Shown: positions 18,475 to 29,690, counted from the stretch's first letter. The stretch is DNA of 64,000 bases from an uncultured Rikenellaceae bacterium (GCA_944321925.1 CALUND010000006.1:91653-155652), one strand, 5' to 3'. A program made the numbers and translations. The notes: generated from the letters alone by a model not told the origin.

Positions 18475-21288
18475 TCAGTCTCGGTTATTAATCTGTTCGT
18501 GTCGGGCAAGAAACCGGCCGGTGTAGCTCTCTTCGCACTGCATAAGATCGCGCGGAGTCCCCTGGAAAACGAGATTTCCTCCCTCCTCACCGCCTTCAGG
18601 ACCGAGGTCGATCACCCAGTCGGCGCACCGTATCACATCCATGTTGTGCTCGATGACCACGACCGAATGACCCCTGCGGATCAGCGCATCGAACGAAGCG
18701 AGCAACTTGTTGATATCGTGGAAATGGAGACCGGTAGTCGGTTCATCGAAGATAAACATCACCTTGCCTTCCGCATTGTCGCGCAGCAGGAACGATGCGA
18801 GTTTCACCCGTTGGCTTTCACCCCCGGAGAGCGTGGAAGAGGACTGTCCGAGCTTGATGTAGCCGAGTCCCACATCCTGCAAAGGGCGAAGCCGCTCGAC
18901 AATGCGACGATTCACTGCAGCGCTCTCCCGGCCGAAGAAATCGATGGCATCGTCGACCGTCATCTCGAGTACATCGTAAATCGATTTTCCCTGATATTTT
19001 ACCTCCAGGACCTCGTCTTTGAAACGACGGCCATCGCAACACTCGCATTTGAGTTCGACATCGGCCATGAACTGCATGCCCACGCGAATCACCCCTTCGC
19101 CCTGACACTCCTCACAACGACCACCGGGCGTATTGAACGAAAAATAAGAGGCCGCCATGCCGTTGTGTTTTGCATAAGGCTGGTCGGCGAACAGTTTACG
19201 GATCTCGTCGTAGGCCTTGATGTAGGTCACCGGATTGGAGCGCGACGATTTGCCGATCGGATTCTGATCGACCATCTCCACCTGCCTCAAAAGCGACACG
19301 TCGCCCGTCAGAGCCTCGAAACTCCCCGGTTTGAGGCCCGACTCGTCCAGTTGCCGCCGTAGAGCCGGATAGAGCACCCCGCGAACCAACGACGACTTTC
19401 CGCTGCCGCTAACTCCCGTGACGCATGTCATCACGCCGAGAGGAATTTTCACATCGATTCCCTTCAGGTTATTGGCCCGCACTCCCTTCAATTCGATGTA
19501 GTTGCTCCAGCCGCGCACTTCGGGAGGAGCCTCGATCCGTCTGCGTCCGGAGAGATAATCGGCCGTCAGGCTATTCCGGCACGAAAGAAGCCCTTCGAAC
19601 GGACCGCTGTAGACTACCTCGCCTCCGAGATAACCCGCTCTCGGTCCGATGTCTATGATCTGATCGGCCGCACGCATGGTATCTTCATCGTGCTCCACCA
19701 CGATCACCGTATTGCCCATATCGCGCAGCTGCTTCAACACTTTGATCAGTCGTTGGGTATCGCGCGGATGGAGTCCGATGCTCGGTTCGTCGAGTATGTA
19801 GAGCGATCCCACCAGGTTGCTTCCCAGCGAAGCGGAAAGATTGATTCGCTGGCTCTCCCCGCCCGAAAGCGTGGAAGAGAGTCGGTCGAGCGTGAGATAG
19901 CCCAATCCGACATCCGACAGACACTGCAGACGATTGCGGATCTCCACCAGAATGCGTGCACCGGTTTTGGCATCGTGCTCATCGAGCTCCAACGCCGAGA
20001 AAAAGCCGATCAGCTCATCGACCGGCATGGTGACCAGATCGACAATCGTCTTTCCGCCCACCTTCACATAGGTAGCCTCCTTACGCAGCCGTCCGCCTCC
20101 GCACTCCGGACAAAGGGTCTTTCCGGTATAACGTGCGAGAAGCACCCGATACTGAATTTTGTAACGTTCCGACTCGAGGAACCGGAAAAATTCGTCGAGA
20201 CCGTGGAAGAATTCGTTCCCGCGCCAAAGCGTCCTGCGTTGTTGGGGTGTCAACTGGTAAAAGGGCGTATGGATGGGAAAATCGCACTTATAGGCGTTAT
20301 CCACCAGTTGCTGACGCCACCATCCCATCGTCTCACCCCGCCAACAGACGACGGCTCCGTCGAAAATCGTCTTGGTCTTGTCCGGGACCACGAGATCCTC
20401 ATCGATCCCCACCACCTTGCCGTAGCCTTCGCAACGCGGACAGGCCCCGATCGGATTGTTGAAACTGAACAGATGCTCCGTCGGTTGCTCGAACTCGATG
20501 CCGTCGGCCTCGAAACGGGAGGAGAACTCCTCCTCGGTCCACGGATCACCCGATCTCTTTTGCGAAATCACCCGACACACGCCACCGCCATAGGCAAAAG
20601 CGCGTTCTACGCTGTCACCCAACCGGCCGATCGTATCGGGATCGTTCGAGACCTTCACCCGGTCGATGATGACTGCCAACCCCTCCGGTGAAGCGTCCGG
20701 GGCGAGTTGTGGAAGCAGCTCGTCGATCGACAGCAACCGACCGTCTGCCCAGACACGCAGCAATCCCTCCTTCTGATCGAGCGTCAGACGTTCGATCAGC
20801 CCCTGTCCGTCAGCCAACTGTACCGGAGCCGCGATCATTGCACGACTTCCCGGTTCGAGTTCCAGGATGCGGGCCACCACATCGTCGGTCTGCCAACACT
20901 TCACCTCTTGTCCGGATACGGGAGAGAACGTATGTCCGATCCGGGCGAAGAGGAGTTTCAGGTAGTCGTAAATCTCCGTCGAGGTTCCCACGGTCGAACG
21001 AGGGTTACGCGTATTGACCTTCTGTTCGATGGCGATCGCCGGAGCGATGCCGGTAATGGAATCGACATCTGGTTTGTCGATCCGGCCAAGAAATTGCCGG
21101 GCATAGGCCGAGAGACTCTCCACGTAACGTCGTTGTCCCTCGGCAAAAATGGTATCGAAAGCCAATGTGGACTTGCCGGAACCGGAAAGCCCCGTCACGA
21201 CGACCAGTTTGTTGTGCGGGATGTCGACCTCGATGTTCTTCAGGTTGTGAACCCGAGCGCCCTTGATATGGATAGAAGATGTAGCCAA
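18475..21288 (-). CDS. uvrA: Excinuclease ABC subunit A
   Basis: This 937-residue DNA-damage recognition ATPase belongs to nucleotide excision repair. Two ABC ATPase modules are visible, each with Walker A (GLSGSGKST near residue 35; GVSGSGKSS near 640) and signature motifs (LSGGESQR twice). Zinc-finger cysteines occur in both halves ([22 protein letters not shown]). The start is a TTG at 21286-21288, with GGAG 7 nt upstream; no in-frame ATG precedes it closely. It lies about 118 bases after pyrI, so it may have its own promoter, although none was obvious. Confidence 0.96.
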   Translation of the reverse strand: MATSSIHIKGARVHNLKNIEVDIPHNKLVVVTGLSGSGKSTLAFDTIFAEGQRRYVESLSAYARQFLGRIDKPDVDSITGIAPAIAIEQKVNTRNPRSTVGTSTEIYDYLKLLFARIGHTFSPVSGQEVKCWQTDDVVARILELEPGSRAMIAAPVQLADGQGLIERLTLDQKEGLLRVWADGRLLSIDELLPQLAPDASPEGLAVIIDRVKVSNDPDTIGRLGDSVERAFAYGGGVCRVISQKRSGDPWTEEEFSSRFEADGIEFEQPTEHLFSFNNPIGACPRCEGYGKVVGIDEDLVVPDKTKTIFDGAVVCWRGETMGWWRQQLVDNAYKCDFPIHTPFYQLTPQQRRTLWRGNEFFHGLDEFFRFLESERYKIQYRVLLARYTGKTLCPECGGGRLRKEATYVKVGGKTIVDLVTMPVDELIGFFSALELDEHDAKTGARILVEIRNRLQCLSDVGLGYLTLDRLSSTLSGGESQRINLSASLGSNLVGSLYILDEPSIGLHPRDTQRLIKVLKQLRDMGNTVIVVEHDEDTMRAADQIIDIGPRAGYLGGEVVYSGPFEGLLSCRNSLTADYLSGRRRIEAPPEVRGWSNYIELKGVRANNLKGIDVKIPLGVMTCVTGVSGSGKSSLVRGVLYPALRRQLDESGLKPGSFEALTGDVSLLRQVEMVDQNPIGKSSRSNPVTYIKAYDEIRKLFADQPYAKHNGMAASYFSFNTPGGRCEECQGEGVIRVGMQFMADVELKCECCDGRRFKDEVLEVKYQGKSIYDVLEMTVDDAIDFFGRESAAVNRRIVERLRPLQDVGLGYIKLGQSSSTLSGGESQRVKLASFLLRDNAEGKVMFIFDEPTTGLHFHDINKLLASFDALIRRGHSVVVIEHNMDVIRCADWVIDLGPEGGEEGGNLVFQGTPRDLMQCEESYTGRFLARHEQINNRD

Positions 21289-21406
21289 GATTATCTCCGT
21301 TCGGTTTTACCCCGTCACCACCCGGTCCGTTGGTGCGACATGCGCGTTCACACCCGACTCGGAAGATGCCGGACATCGACAGAAAACGAAACTTTCGGAT
21401 GCTTTA

Positions 21407-21871
21407 TTATTTCAGTTCCATCTGCTCGCCGAAAGTGATCTTTTCGCAGTAGCGACACCGAAGGGCAATGCCCTTCTCTCCGCGGATCACATCGAAAGCA
21501 GTCTCCACAGGTTCGTTGTTGGTGATGCATTTCGGATTGATGCAACGCACGAAACCCTCGATCCGCTCCGGCACGGTAACGCTTCTTTTTTCGATCACCT
21601 GGTAGTCTCGGATCGTGTTGACAATGGCCTCGGGAGCCACCAGCGCAATCCGATTGATCTCCTCCGGACGGCAATAGCGATCGTTGATCTTGATGATCGC
21701 TTTCGTACCCATGCGTTTGCTTTCCAGATTCATTCCGAACGTCATCCGGCACTCGTTATCACGATCGAGCCCCATGATCCGAATGATTTTGAAAAGGGCA
21801 TCCGACGGAATGTGATCGATCACCGTTCCATTCTCGATAGCCCTGACCTCCATAATCTTATCTTGTCCCAT
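21407..21871 (-). CDS. pyrI: Aspartate carbamoyltransferase regulatory subunit
   Basis: This 154-residue zinc-containing regulatory chain of aspartate transcarbamoylase binds nucleotide effectors and imposes allosteric control on PyrB. The N-terminal nucleotide-binding domain includes VIDHIPSDALFKI. The C-terminal zinc domain has four cysteines at 110, 115, 139 and 142 (CINPKC and CRYC). The frame is open well upstream, but that part overlaps pyrB; the ATG at 21871 (MGQDKIMEVRAI) starts the family region, and a second ATG six codons later is also possible. It follows pyrB by about 34 bases. Confidence 0.94.
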   Translation of the reverse strand: MGQDKIMEVRAIENGTVIDHIPSDALFKIIRIMGLDRDNECRMTFGMNLESKRMGTKAIIKINDRYCRPEEINRIALVAPEAIVNTIRDYQVIEKRSVTVPERIEGFVRCINPKCITNNEPVETAFDVIRGEKGIALRCRYCEKITFGEQMELK

Positions 21872-21905
21872 AATTCTCTTCTTGCTTGTGATATGTATGT
21901 CCGGT

Positions 21906-22817
21906 TCACTTTTTGACCCCCAGCAAATAGCTGATGATCGCCATACGGGTATAGACCCCGTTTTCGGTCTGATTGAAATAGTAGGCCTTCGGGTTGGCAT
22001 CGACATCGGTCGCGATCTCACCCACACGCGGCAGCGGATGAAGAATCCGCATATTCTCTTTGGTTCCCTCCAGCATGCTGTTTTTCAACACATAGATGTT
22101 TTTCATCCGTTCGTACTCCATGGGGTCGGTAAAACGCTCCTTCTGGACCCGTGTCATGTAGACGATATCGGCCTCGCGGATCGAAGAGTCGATTTCACGC
22201 TTCTCCTCGTAGGGCAAACCCTTTTCACGCAGGAAAAGTTTATACTCTTCGGGCATCTCCAGTTCGGGCGGTGCGACAAAGGTAAATTTGGTATTGAAAT
22301 GGGAAAGCGCCTGCAACAGCGAATGCACCGTACGGCCGTATTTCAGATCGCCCACCATCATGATGTTGATTCCGTCCAACGTTCCCTGGGTCTTTTTGAT
22401 GGAATAGATATCGAGCAGCGTCTGCGAAGGGTGCTGATTGGCCCCATCGCCCGCATTGACCACCGGTACTTTGGAGATCTCACTGGCATAACGGGGAGCC
22501 CCTTCGAGCGAATGCCGCATGACGATCATGTCGCAATAATTGGAGATTACCTGAATGGTGTCATGGAAGGTCTCCCCTTTCGAGACGCTGGTGTTGGCCG
22601 TATCGGAGAACCCGATAACGCGCGCGCCGAGTCGATTGATCGCGCTCTCGAAACTGAGTCGGGTGCGCGTCGAGGGTTCGAAAAAGAGCGAGGCAATGAC
22701 CCGTCCCTCCAGAAGAGGCTGATAGGGATTGCGCTCGAAATCGGCTGCCAATTCGGCGATGCGTACGATCTCCTCTTTGGTAAGGTCCGTAATGGATATT
22801 AAACTACGCTTCTCCAT
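21906..22817 (-). CDS. pyrB: Aspartate carbamoyltransferase catalytic subunit
   Basis: This 303-residue enzyme catalyses the committed step of pyrimidine synthesis, carbamoyl phosphate plus aspartate to carbamoyl aspartate. The carbamoyl-phosphate motif STRTR is at residues 49-53 ([13 protein letters not shown]). The aspartate-side HPLPRVGEI occurs near residue 267, and the 80s-loop region reads NTSVSKGET. With pyrI immediately downstream this should form the class B holoenzyme. Confidence 0.96.
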   Translation of the reverse strand: MEKRSLISITDLTKEEIVRIAELAADFERNPYQPLLEGRVIASLFFEPSTRTRLSFESAINRLGARVIGFSDTANTSVSKGETFHDTIQVISNYCDMIVMRHSLEGAPRYASEISKVPVVNAGDGANQHPSQTLLDIYSIKKTQGTLDGINIMMVGDLKYGRTVHSLLQALSHFNTKFTFVAPPELEMPEEYKLFLREKGLPYEEKREIDSSIREADIVYMTRVQKERFTDPMEYERMKNIYVLKNSMLEGTKENMRILHPLPRVGEIATDVDANPKAYYFNQTENGVYTRMAIISYLLGVKK

Positions 22818-22848
22818 ATTTTGTTCGTGTTGTTGATCATTTTCTTTG

Positions 22849-23454
22849 TCATTCCGTCTCGCGCATGAGCGACTCCACCTTGTCGAGTCTTCCGGCCAGC
22901 TCCTCCGCCCGACTCCGACGGATGCGAAGTGTCATGCGGCAAAGGTTGTCGAACGACTGCTCCTCCACCTCGGGCTGCATCTCCTTGACGATACGCATCA
23001 CATCGTTCAGAACGAGATAGGAAAACGTCACCTGCATCCTCGCATCAACCGTTCGTTCCACAATCTCCGCCTCTGCGATCGACAACGCCGCCGCTTCCCG
23101 GTAGGCAGCGATCAGTCCCGGCACACCCAGTTTCGTCCCGCCGAAATAGCGGACCACCACCAACAGGCACTCCGTAAGACCATTCGACAGCAACTGCCCC
23201 AAAATGGGTCTTCCGGCTGTTCCGGAGGGTTCGCCATCGTCGTTGGCCCTTTCACGCTCGCCTTTCGGCCCGAGTCGCCAGGCGTAGCAGTGATGCGTGG
23301 CGTCGTAATAACGTTTTCGCAACCCGTCGAGCCGCTCCCGAATCTCCTCCTCCGTACTCACCGGCCAAAGAAAAGCGAGAAAACGACTGCTCCGCTCCCG
23401 CATCGAGGCTTCGGAAGCTCCCGCGACTGTCCGATAACTGTCGTCCGCCTCCAT
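22849..23454 (-). CDS. YigZ/IMPACT-family protein
   Basis: This 201-residue protein has the UPF0029/IMPACT N-terminal domain, with the signatures [38 protein letters not shown] and [12 protein letters not shown]-terminal DUF1949-like domain follows. Family members have been linked to translation and ribosome stress, but the function remains unsettled. It lies 9 bases after lepB and 31 bases before pyrB in the same run. Confidence 0.88.
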   Translation of the reverse strand: MEADDSYRTVAGASEASMRERSSRFLAFLWPVSTEEEIRERLDGLRKRYYDATHHCYAWRLGPKGERERANDDGEPSGTAGRPILGQLLSNGLTECLLVVVRYFGGTKLGVPGLIAAYREAAALSIAEAEIVERTVDARMQVTFSYLVLNDVMRIVKEMQPEVEEQSFDNLCRMTLRIRRSRAEELAGRLDKVESLMRETE

Positions 23455-23463
23455 GACCGCACC

Positions 23464-24837
23464 CTATTTGATCGATCGGAACATCCGGTTCCAACGAATG
23501 TTCGACGGGAAAGGCTTATTCTTGTCGAGCGACAGCCAGACGAACGACGCCTTGCCCACGATATGATCCTCCGGCACGAAACCCCAAAAACGGGAGTCGG
23601 CCGAATTGTGACGATTGTCGCCCATCATGAAGTAGTAGTCCATGCGGAACGTATAGCGATCGGCGGGCTCTCCGTTGATCAGAATCGTGCCGTCATCCTT
23701 TACCTCCAGGCTATTTCCTTCGTAGGTTTCGATGATCCGACGATAGAGCGGCAGATTCTGCTGCGTCAGCTCCACGGTCGCGCCCTTGGCCGGAACCCAC
23801 AGGGGCCCGAACCAGTCTTCGGTCCAACGATAAGCCGATGTATCGTTCGGGAAATAGACAGGGCTCGGCTCGGTCTGCTCGAACTTCTCCACCGCAACCA
23901 CATTCTGCATCCGGTTGACCCGTTCGAGATTCGCGGCCGTCAGCGGCAGGAAATAGTGGCCCATGTTGTCGTACTGGAGTTCATCGCGCGAAATACCCAT
24001 CTCCTCGAGGGCTTGCGAAGAGATCGGCGAAGAGGTCGTGACGAAATAGAAAAACTCCCGTTCAGGAATCGCCTCAAACGGAGTTCCATTCACAAACAGT
24101 TCCGAGGCCATGATCCGTACCGTATCGCCCGGCAGGGCGACGCAACGTTTGATATAATTCTCTCGTTTGTCGACCGGCCGTGAGACCACCGTAAAATCGC
24201 GTTCCAACCGACGACGCCCCTCGGCCTGACCATAACGCGCCTGGTACTGACGGAGCACATCGTAGTAGGTCACGTCCTGTTTCTCGAGCAGCACCGTATC
24301 GCCGGCCGGGAAATTGAATACCACCACATCGCCGCGACGGATCTTTCGCAACCCTTTCAGCCGATGGTACGGAAGTTTGATCGCCTCACAATACGACTTT
24401 TTGGTCTGGGACAACGGCATCGTATGGTGAACCAGCGGGAAGGAGAGCGGTGTATTGGGCATCTGCGGTCCATAGGTCACTTTGCTCACGTAAAGGTAAT
24501 CACCCACGAGCAGCGTCTTCTCCATGGAAGAGCTGGGGATCACGTACATCTGGAAGACGAAAATATGGATGATCGAAGCCACCACGGCAGCGAACAGAAT
24601 CGCCTCCACCCACTCCATGGTGGTTTTGTAGGCTCGATTCCTGGTTTTGAGAGCCTTGTGACGGCTCCAGACATGACGTCCGAACCATTTGCTGATGAAC
24701 AGGTCGTAGATCACGGGAACTCCCAGCAAAAACCACAGGTTGCCGGTCCACACCACGAACCAAAGCAGATAGATGATCGTGGTCAGTGAAAATTTCACCC
24801 AACGGTTCCGCATGAATTGTTTCAATCGTTCCATCAT
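23464..24837 (-). CDS. lepB: Signal peptidase I (long Bacteroidota form)
   Basis: This 457-residue membrane peptidase removes signal peptides from exported proteins. Hydrophobic segments lie near residues 15-45 and 75-100. The catalytic Ser is at 104 in PSSSMEKTLLVGD. The Lys general base lies in NYIKRCVALPGD, and the C-terminal box E signature is MGDNRHNSADSRFWGFV. It is longer than enterobacterial LepB because of an insertion between the catalytic boxes, as is usual in this phylum. Its start overlaps dapB by four bases. Confidence 0.93.
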   Translation of the reverse strand: MMERLKQFMRNRWVKFSLTTIIYLLWFVVWTGNLWFLLGVPVIYDLFISKWFGRHVWSRHKALKTRNRAYKTTMEWVEAILFAAVVASIIHIFVFQMYVIPSSSMEKTLLVGDYLYVSKVTYGPQMPNTPLSFPLVHHTMPLSQTKKSYCEAIKLPYHRLKGLRKIRRGDVVVFNFPAGDTVLLEKQDVTYYDVLRQYQARYGQAEGRRRLERDFTVVSRPVDKRENYIKRCVALPGDTVRIMASELFVNGTPFEAIPEREFFYFVTTSSPISSQALEEMGISRDELQYDNMGHYFLPLTAANLERVNRMQNVVAVEKFEQTEPSPVYFPNDTSAYRWTEDWFGPLWVPAKGATVELTQQNLPLYRRIIETYEGNSLEVKDDGTILINGEPADRYTFRMDYYFMMGDNRHNSADSRFWGFVPEDHIVGKASFVWLSLDKNKPFPSNIRWNRMFRSIK

Positions 24838-25553
24838 TCAGCACCCAATAAGTCATCCATCGAATAGATTCCCTGCCGGCCGACCATGAATTCCGCCGCG
24901 AGAACAGCTCCCTCGGCGAAACCTCTTCGGCTGACCGCCCGATGTCGAAGTTCGATCGAATCGGCTTCCGACTCCCAGGTCACCGTATGGATACCGGGAA
25001 CCATGCCGCGACGTACCGCGAGCACCTCCAGCTCTTCGGGTTCGGTCGTCGTGTTGCCCACCCACTTCGTTTTCCGATCCAATCCCTGCAGGATTCCTTC
25101 CGCAATCGTGATCGCCGTACCGCTCGGGGCATCCTTCTTCTGAATGTGGTGCACCTCTTCGACCGTCACATCGTATTGCGGGAAACGATTCATCATCCGT
25201 GCCAGCATCCGGTTCACGCGAAAGAACAGGTTCACACCTATGCTGTAATTCGAGGCCCAAAACAGGCCTCCGTTTTTCGCTTTGCACACTTGCTGCACCT
25301 CTTCCATGCGAGCCGTCCAACCCGTTGTCCCGGAGACGACCGGAATGCCACACTCGAAGCAACGAAAAATATTCTCCACCGCAGTGGCGGGCGTAGAGAA
25401 TTCGATCGCCACATCCACTCCCTGCAGACGTTCGGGGGTAAGATCCGCCCGATTCTCCACATCCACGATGAGTACAACCTCATGTCCGCGATCGAGCAAC
25501 ACCCGCTCAATCTCGTGACCCATTTTTCCGTATCCGATAATTGCCGCTTTCAT
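24834..25553 (-). CDS. dapB: 4-hydroxy-tetrahydrodipicolinate reductase
   Basis: This 239-residue NAD(P)H-dependent enzyme acts in the lysine/diaminopimelate pathway and so supports peptidoglycan synthesis. It has the N-terminal Rossmann motif IIGYGKMGHEIE, the active-site region VEEVHHIQKKDAPSGTA, and a short length as in other Bacteroidota DapB proteins. The upstream open extension overlaps gltX; the ATG at 25553 begins MKAAIIGYG directly. It lies 7 bases downstream of gltX. Confidence 0.94.
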   Translation of the reverse strand: MKAAIIGYGKMGHEIERVLLDRGHEVVLIVDVENRADLTPERLQGVDVAIEFSTPATAVENIFRCFECGIPVVSGTTGWTARMEEVQQVCKAKNGGLFWASNYSIGVNLFFRVNRMLARMMNRFPQYDVTVEEVHHIQKKDAPSGTAITIAEGILQGLDRKTKWVGNTTTEPEELEVLAVRRGMVPGIHTVTWESEADSIELRHRAVSRRGFAEGAVLAAEFMVGRQGIYSMDDLLGAE

Positions 25554-25560
25554 TCCTGTG

Positions 25561-27114
25561 TCAATCCTCTTTTTTGTCATCGCCATTTCCCAACCGTTCC
25601 AATGCCCGATCGATTCGCTCGACGCACTCCCGCTGCCCCACGATCTCACAGATATCGAACATGCCGGGCCCCTTGCAGGCCCCTACCACCGCCAGACGGA
25701 ACGCGTTCATGATCGGACCGATGGGATAGCCCATGCGCTCCACCCAGGCGTGGATCTCGCGGTCGACCGTCTCCATATCGAAAACGGGTAGCGCCGCCAA
25801 CATGTCGCGCAATTCGGCGATATGGCGGGGCGTATCGCCCTTCCAGAATTTACGTACATTCTTCTCGTCGTAGCTCTCCGGGGCCATGAAAAAGTAGAAC
25901 GAAAGCTCCCAAAAATCGGACGGGAAAGTAGCCCGCTCCTTGATGAGGGAACCGATCCGTTCGGAGAGTGCTTTTTCCACTTCGATGCCGTGCTCCGACA
26001 TGATTTTCCGGTAGAGTCGGCCGACCTCCTCGTCGCTCTTCCGATGCATATACTGGGCATTGAACCACCGCGCCTTTTCCGGCTGGAAGCGTGCGCCCGA
26101 CTTACTGACCCGATCGAGCGAAAAAGCAGCGATCAACTCCTCCATCGAGAAGATCTCCTGTTCCGTTCCGGGGTTCCATCCGAGCAGGGCCAACATGTTG
26201 ATGAATGCTTCGGGGAAATAGCCGTCTTCCCGGTAGCCGCGCGACACCTCTCCGTCCGGAGCCGTCCACTGCAGCGGGAAGACCGGGAAGCCCAGTTTAT
26301 CCCCGTCACGTTTGCTCAGTTTACCCTGTCCCGTCGGCTTGAGCAACAGCGGCAGATGGGCGAACTCGGGCTGCGTATCGGTCCAACCGAAAGCCCGATA
26401 GAGCAGATAGTGGAGCGGCAGCGAGGGCAGCCACTCCTCGCCCCGAATCACGTGGGAGATCTCCATCAGGTGGTCGTCCACGATGTTGGCGAGATGGTAC
26501 GTAGGCAGTTCGTCGGCCGATTTATAGAGCACCTTGTCGTCGAGCGTAGCGGTATTCATCCTCACATCGCCCCGAATCAGGTCGTGCATGTGCACCTCTT
26601 CATTTTCCGGCATGCGGAAACGGATGACATATTGATCGCCCCGCTCGATTCTTTGCTGCACCTCGTCGGGAGAGAGCCGCAACGAGGTAGCCAAACGGTC
26701 CCGCACGGCATAGTTGTACGAGAAGGTCTCTCCTTTGCCCTCGGCTTCGGCACGAAGGGCGTTCAGTTCTTCGGGAGTATCGAACGCATAGTAGGCATCG
26801 CCCGACGCCACGAGACGAAGAGCATATTCTTTATAAATTGCCTTTCGTTCGCTCTGCCGGTAGGGGGCGTGAGGACCACCCTCCTCCACACCTTCGTCGA
26901 TGTGGATGCCGCACCAGCGGAGCGATTCCATAATATAGGCTTCGGCTCCCGGGACGAAACGTTGCGAATCGGTATCTTCGATCCGGAGGATGAAAGCTCC
27001 GCCATGCCGACGGGCAAAAAGGTAGTTGTAGAGTGCCGTGCGAACCCCTCCGATATGGAGTGCTCCGGTCGGACTGGGTGCGAAACGGACACGTATGGGT
27101 CTATTGGAATTCAT
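25561..27114 (-). CDS. gltX: Glutamyl-tRNA synthetase
   Basis: This 517-residue class I aminoacyl-tRNA synthetase charges tRNA-Glu. The HIGH-type motif is in PSPTGALHIGGVRTAL near residue 15. The KMSKS-type motif is KLSKRDGDK near residue 270. Length is normal for the non-discriminating/discriminating bacterial group. It is the first gene of the long colinear run that continues with dapB, lepB, yigZ, pyrB and pyrI. Confidence 0.96.
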   Translation of the reverse strand: MNSNRPIRVRFAPSPTGALHIGGVRTALYNYLFARRHGGAFILRIEDTDSQRFVPGAEAYIMESLRWCGIHIDEGVEEGGPHAPYRQSERKAIYKEYALRLVASGDAYYAFDTPEELNALRAEAEGKGETFSYNYAVRDRLATSLRLSPDEVQQRIERGDQYVIRFRMPENEEVHMHDLIRGDVRMNTATLDDKVLYKSADELPTYHLANIVDDHLMEISHVIRGEEWLPSLPLHYLLYRAFGWTDTQPEFAHLPLLLKPTGQGKLSKRDGDKLGFPVFPLQWTAPDGEVSRGYREDGYFPEAFINMLALLGWNPGTEQEIFSMEELIAAFSLDRVSKSGARFQPEKARWFNAQYMHRKSDEEVGRLYRKIMSEHGIEVEKALSERIGSLIKERATFPSDFWELSFYFFMAPESYDEKNVRKFWKGDTPRHIAELRDMLAALPVFDMETVDREIHAWVERMGYPIGPIMNAFRLAVVGACKGPGMFDICEIVGQRECVERIDRALERLGNGDDKKED

Positions 27115-27154
27115 GCTTTATCGGATTTAGCACCGGGCAGGTGCGATAACTATC

Positions 27155-27162
27155 GCAAAAGT
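27155..27162 (-). promoter_or_regulatory. Candidate -7 element of the gltX-dapB-lepB run
   Basis: TACTTTTG on the minus strand matches TAnnTTTG and lies about 40 bases upstream of the gltX ATG. The -33 position reads TGTG rather than TTTG at 19 nt, so the match is partial. Confidence 0.5.
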
Positions 27163-27218
27163 AGGAAAAAATCGGGAAGAAACACACCCGAAAAGTCCGA
27201 AATATGAGGGAAGTCGAC

Positions 27219-29300
27219 TTACACCAGATAGCGGGCCTGCGGTTCGCCCACCTGCATCGGATAGACGAGTATGAAACTTCGATCCTGCGCATAGGTATTG
27301 AGATAATAGGGAATACGGCTCATACCGACCTGATAGGAGAGTTTCTCTCTTCTGCTCAGCACCACCCAAAGCGCATCGTCGCGTTGGAGCTCCCGGAAAA
27401 GGATCAGGAAATCGTTCCAGTCGGCAAACTCACGGAAATCCGCCTCAATCGGACGTTTGCGGGCAATCCGTTTCAATACGTCGAGGGTTGCAGCCGAGCC
27501 GTAGAAGACCACTTTCGAAGAGGTATGATGGGCGACGTTCCACACCTTTTCGATCCAGAGCGGGAAGCCGGTTTCACGCTCCGCCTGTGCCGGAATTACC
27601 ACGACATGACGTTTCACGGTGGAGAGCGGCTGGACCGGTTTGTAGACCAGCGTCGTGACATCGGGACTCTGCGTCAGCACCCCCTCTGTGATCCGACCGA
27701 GGAAGGTGTCGGAGATTCCCGTCTCCTTATGCAATCCGAGCACCAGATCGGAGATACGCTGCTCCCGGATAACACTGACGATGGCATTCACAATGTCGTG
27801 ATCGTAGCGAAGCAACTCGTGCATGTAATCGTCCGTAGCCGCGGCTGTTCGGGCTGCCAGGTCGAGCACCCTTTGGGCATGTTTGAGCTGCTGTTCGTCG
27901 TTTTTGCGATTGTCCACCACGTTCAGCGCATAAAGCTGGGTCTTACGCCGTAACGATTTGGCCGCCGTGCTGAGACAAACCAGCTCCGTGACCATCTCTC
28001 CGTGACGGATCGGTATCAGGACACGATCCAGCTCCTTGTCCCGCTCTTTTTCGCCCTCGCCACCGGCAGGCCGTTCCGAAAGGTCCTTTACGGCCAAATC
28101 GTGCGCGCCCCGTTGGGCCGAGAAAGAGGCCATGGTGCAGGTGACGAGAATCATGAGAATCGTACCGTTGAGTACACTTTCGTTCAACAGGCGGATCGGC
28201 TCTCCGTCGGGCGTGTGGCCGATCACGGTTCCATAACCCACCATCACGGCTGCCAGGGTGGCTGCGGCCTGGGCATTGCTCAAGCCGAAAATAATCCTTC
28301 GCTGATCTTTCGAGAGTCGGAAAGTCTTCTGCGTGAACCATGCGGCAAGGAACTTGGCCAACGTGGCCACAACGATCATGACCGCCCCGACCTTGATTGT
28401 CTCCCAGCCATCGAAAAAGCTGCGGTAATCGATCAACATACCCACCCCGAGCAGGAAAAAGGGGATGAAGATGGCATTTCCCACGAACTCCACCCGATTC
28501 ATCAACGGGGAGGTCTTCGGGATCAACCGATTGAGAGCCATACCCGTAAGAAAGGCTCCGATAATCGCCTCGAGGCCGGCCAACTGGGCCAGATAGGAGC
28601 CGAAGAACAGCATGACCAGCACGAAAATATACTGGGACACATTGTCGTCGCACCGCTTGAAGAACCGCCGCCCGATCAGCGGAAAGACCAACATGACAAA
28701 AAGTCCGAAAGCCAAGACCGAGAATCCGAGACGATACCAGAACACCTCGTCGACCCGACCGCCCACCATTCCCACGATGACCGTCAGGACCAACAGGGCG
28801 AGCGTATCGGTAATCACCGTACCGCCGACCGTGATGACCACCGACTTGTCGCGTGCGACGCCCATCTTACTGATAATCGGATAGGCAATCAACGTATGGG
28901 AGGCGAACATGCTGGCCAACAGCACGGAAGTAAGGAGCGAAAAATCCAGCACCCACAAACCGGCAGCCGTTCCCAATGCCATCGGTATGAGAAAGGTGTA
29001 GAGTCCGAAAACGAGACTTTTGAGCCGGTTCTTCTTGAAGTCGTTCATGTCCATCTCCAGTCCGGCGAGGAACATGATATAGAGCATACCTGCTGTACCG
29101 GAGAGAATGATGCTGCTGTCGCGCAGGATCAGGTTGAGGCCGTGCGGTCCGATGATGGCTCCCGCAATGATCAGTCCCAGCAAGGGCGGAACCCGCAACC
29201 GATTGAGCAAAAGAGGGGCCGCAAGAATGATGACCAGAATCAACAAAAACTGGAGGATCGGGTCGGTCAGAGGCAATGTGATCGTTGCGAGAGAAACCAT
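27219..29300 (-). CDS. CPA2-family cation:proton antiporter with C-terminal regulatory domain
   Basis: This protein of about 693 residues has a KefB/NhaS-like antiporter membrane domain of 12 or so segments in its first 400 residues (LRVPPLLGLIIAGAIIGPHGLN, then FASHTLIAYPIISKMGV). A soluble C-terminal region of about 260 residues resembles universal stress protein folds (LIPIRHGEMVTELVCL and RISDLVLGLHKETG). Exchange of Na+ or K+ for protons is the family role; ion preference is not readable. The frame is open to an ATG at 29372, but MVSLATITLPLTDPIL at 29300 is the usual family start. A -7-like TAATTTTG lies at 29416-29423. Confidence 0.87.
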   Translation of the reverse strand: MVSLATITLPLTDPILQFLLILVIILAAPLLLNRLRVPPLLGLIIAGAIIGPHGLNLILRDSSIILSGTAGMLYIMFLAGLEMDMNDFKKNRLKSLVFGLYTFLIPMALGTAAGLWVLDFSLLTSVLLASMFASHTLIAYPIISKMGVARDKSVVITVGGTVITDTLALLVLTVIVGMVGGRVDEVFWYRLGFSVLAFGLFVMLVFPLIGRRFFKRCDDNVSQYIFVLVMLFFGSYLAQLAGLEAIIGAFLTGMALNRLIPKTSPLMNRVEFVGNAIFIPFFLLGVGMLIDYRSFFDGWETIKVGAVMIVVATLAKFLAAWFTQKTFRLSKDQRRIIFGLSNAQAAATLAAVMVGYGTVIGHTPDGEPIRLLNESVLNGTILMILVTCTMASFSAQRGAHDLAVKDLSERPAGGEGEKERDKELDRVLIPIRHGEMVTELVCLSTAAKSLRRKTQLYALNVVDNRKNDEQQLKHAQRVLDLAARTAAATDDYMHELLRYDHDIVNAIVSVIREQRISDLVLGLHKETGISDTFLGRITEGVLTQSPDVTTLVYKPVQPLSTVKRHVVVIPAQAERETGFPLWIEKVWNVAHHTSSKVVFYGSAATLDVLKRIARKRPIEADFREFADWNDFLILFRELQRDDALWVVLSRREKLSYQVGMSRIPYYLNTYAQDRSFILVYPMQVGEPQARYLV

Positions 29301-29540
29301 AGATTCAGGCTTTTGTCGGGCATGAAAAATCGGTTTGAGGCTCCGAAGAGAATCGAAACGGGTATTTTCCATGCCCCATTCCGCCGCACGAAACCTTTTC
29401 CGTTTTCCTGCTCCACAAAATTAGTAAATTCCGCCCATTTTCGTACCCTTTCCGATGCATAAGTCGACGAAAATGTACGACAAAACGACTCCATACCGGA
29501 CGTCGCACATCGTTGCCGGTCCGATCGTTTGGGAACACTC

Positions 29541-29574
29541 AAAAAAAATGAGGAGATGTCCTCGACATCCCCTC
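29541..29574 (-). terminator. Rho-independent terminator of the ychF-SIMPL unit
   Basis: Read on the minus strand, an 11-bp stem with one mismatch (29550-29560 and 29564-29574) and a 3-nt loop is followed by eight T residues (the A run 29541-29548). It lies about 115 bases beyond the SIMPL gene stop codon, the nearest minus-strand gene end. Confidence 0.75.
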
Positions 29575-29690
29575 CCCTGTTATCCCAAACAGAATCGGAT
29601 AAAACACTCAGAAGCAACACCCGACAGATCCCCTAAGATCCTTATTTAATGCTGCCCCACAGCCATTGCTTAACGGGTCTCCCCTCGGCC

